A model generated the notes under the pieces. That model was not told the DNA's origin. It ran no database searches and was given only the letters and a program-made list of their open reading frames with translations. From assembly GCF_024323335.1 (NCBI RefSeq), contig NC_066581.1, positions 179,235,330 through 179,299,329 on the forward strand: a stretch of 64,000 nt of DNA, given 5' to 3'. A program made the position numbers and the translations under genes. This document shows, piece after piece, positions 63,210 to 64,000 of this stretch (the stretch's first letter is position 1; the number at the start of each line of letters is the position of its first letter). The DNA comes from Lathyrus oleraceus (taxonomy: Eukaryota; Streptophyta; Magnoliopsida; Fabales; Fabaceae).

Positions 63210-64000
63210 GATGTTGTTTTGATGATGAAACAACAAAGGCAAGGTTAGGTTATTTGGAAGTTTTGGACAGATTTTGAACAATGGCCAAGATGTGTTTTTT
63301 GAATGAGTAAGGTTCTGTTGGTTTGATGTGTTTTGCTGACTGCTTCTTGTGGTTTCAAAATGACAGAAAATGTTGTTTTTTATATTGTATCAAGCAGGGC
63401 AGGGTTTTGTTCTTTTAGAAGTTTTTGACTGTTTTTTGGAAAAAATGCTAAGAATGAGTTTTTGAGCAAATGAGAGAACCAAGGTTTGTCTGGTTTGTGG
63501 CTGCCTCTAGTGGTTTCCAAATGATGAATGGATGGTGAAAAAAAATAACAATGCAAGGCTTGGTCCTTTTGGAGTTTTTGGACAGACCTTTTGAAATGCA
63601 AAAGCAAGGTGATGTTCTTAGAGAATGAATGATTTTTTTTCTCTGCAAGATGATGGCTGCTCCTGCTAATAGGGTTCTCCATGACAGAAAGTGATGTCTA
63701 ATACTGCTATGTTGGTGAAACAGTCCATGGCCAAGCTCAGTTCTGTTGAAGTTTCTTTGACTGGTTTTTAGAAATGCACAAAGATGAGGTTTTTTTAGAA
63801 TGAGTTTTTCTCTGAGTTAGATGTGTTTTATGGCTGCTCCTAGTGGTTTCCAAGTGATGAATGGATGGTGAAACAACAATGCAAGGCTTGGTCCTCTTGG
63901 AGTTTTGACAGTTTTTTTTGAGAAATGGCCAAGATGTGATTTTTTAGAATGAATGAAGTTCTGTGTGCAATGTGTTTTGCTGACTGCTTCTTGTGTTTCA
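63210..64000 (-). repeat. Diverged tandem repeat of about 160-175 bp at the window end
   Basis: About five units recur, with phrases AATGCAAGGCTTGGTCCTTTTGGAGTTTT, GGCCAAGATGTG, TTTTTAGAATGA and TGCTGACTGCTTCTTGTGGTTTC (for example 63330, 63490-63520, 63650, 63830, 63980). The array runs off the window. Confidence 0.75.

Larger units (their letters stand above)
52660..64000 (-). mobile_element. Ogre copy 2, internally deleted non-autonomous derivative, partial
   Basis: In minus orientation from the right: LTR (beyond 64000 to 59335), tRNA-Arg-type primer site (59332-59315), short leader, shortened gag (58202-57366), the end of gag-pro, intron (57210-56949), start of the RT exon, a pyrimidine-rich bridge, the integrase tail (to 56332) and the repeat-rich 3' region to about 52660. 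ORF1, the Gag capsid core, protease, most of RT, both RNase H domains and the integrase core are missing. The 3' LTR is absent; the copy abuts the PMD gene instead. It is clearly diverged from copy 1. Confidence 0.88.
59335..64000 (-). repeat. 5' LTR of Ogre 2, at least 4.67 kb, incomplete in the window
   Basis: The LTR 3' end is GTGATGCGACA at 59335 on the minus strand, and the start lies beyond 64000. Blocks conserved with the copy 1 LTR: GGTGCTAACACCTTCCC (59510-59490), GGATAAATAA...CGGTGGCG (about 59405-59380), TCTTCATGTAGTCTGGA...AAGAGGCAATG (61120-61045), CTTCACCTTAGCC(C/T)CTCAATGGCAAGG (60745-60710), and the TGTGACACAAATTGTCACA palindrome region (about 62155-62180). No coding sequence is present. 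Confidence 0.85.

Overview
This is nuclear DNA from a plant, most probably a legume of the tribe Fabeae (pea, vetch, lentil or grass-pea group). The clues are a 20-kb-class Ogre (Ty3/gypsy Tat) retrotransposon with an intron and a tRNA-Arg-type primer site, a second Ogre copy, Sireviruses, an Angela-like solo LTR, an Athila remnant, a Mutator-like transposon, and one ordinary intron-rich host gene in AT-rich surroundings. The genus cannot be fixed from the sequence alone. There are no bacterial features, CRISPR arrays or recognisable tRNA/rRNA genes. || Layout: 1-4603, 5' part of a decayed Sirevirus on the minus strand. 4604-5190, unassigned. 5190-8308, Athila-type pol remnant on the minus strand, split by an Angela-like solo LTR (6701-8067). 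8309-31966, a near-complete Ogre on the plus strand: 6.1-kb 5' LTR, ORF1, gag-pro, a 281-bp intron that joins gag-pro in frame to RT-RH-aRH-INT, a 4.8-kb repeat-rich 3' region, and a 3' LTR that matches the 5' LTR for about 1.84 kb and then switches to unrelated sequence. 31967-36250, the only host segment, holding a complete nine-exon plastid tryptophan synthase alpha gene (33246-35173). 36250-50345, a MuDR-like Mutator element with a small plus-strand accessory gene and a minus-strand transposase converging on each other. The transposase is split near its C terminus by a very young, full-length Sirevirus (37163-47714; 1074-bp LTRs with one difference seen, target duplication CGCCC) that carries a third ORF behind its own apparent TATA promoter. 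50600-52660, a decayed plant-mobile-domain (PMD) gene divergent from the transposase. 52660-64000, a second Ogre on the minus strand, an internally deleted non-autonomous derivative whose LTR runs off the right edge. || How the parts relate: the window is a nest of insertions around one housekeeping gene. The intact Ogre encodes every enzyme needed for copying and integration, whereas the second Ogre keeps mainly cis elements (LTR, primer site, intron, 3' motifs) and could only move with help. The young Sirevirus looks structurally competent apart from an unusual gag/pol frame arrangement. || The most interesting signals are: a Sirevirus third ORF with its own promoter-like leader and no visible membrane segment; three unrelated element classes each associated with a helical PMD-like accessory protein; a Mutator accessory protein that resembles the transposase N terminus; a strict 42-bp array of hairpins at the Mutator end; and the chimeric Ogre 3' LTR just upstream of the tryptophan synthase gene. 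All calls come from reading the sequence; no database search was run.
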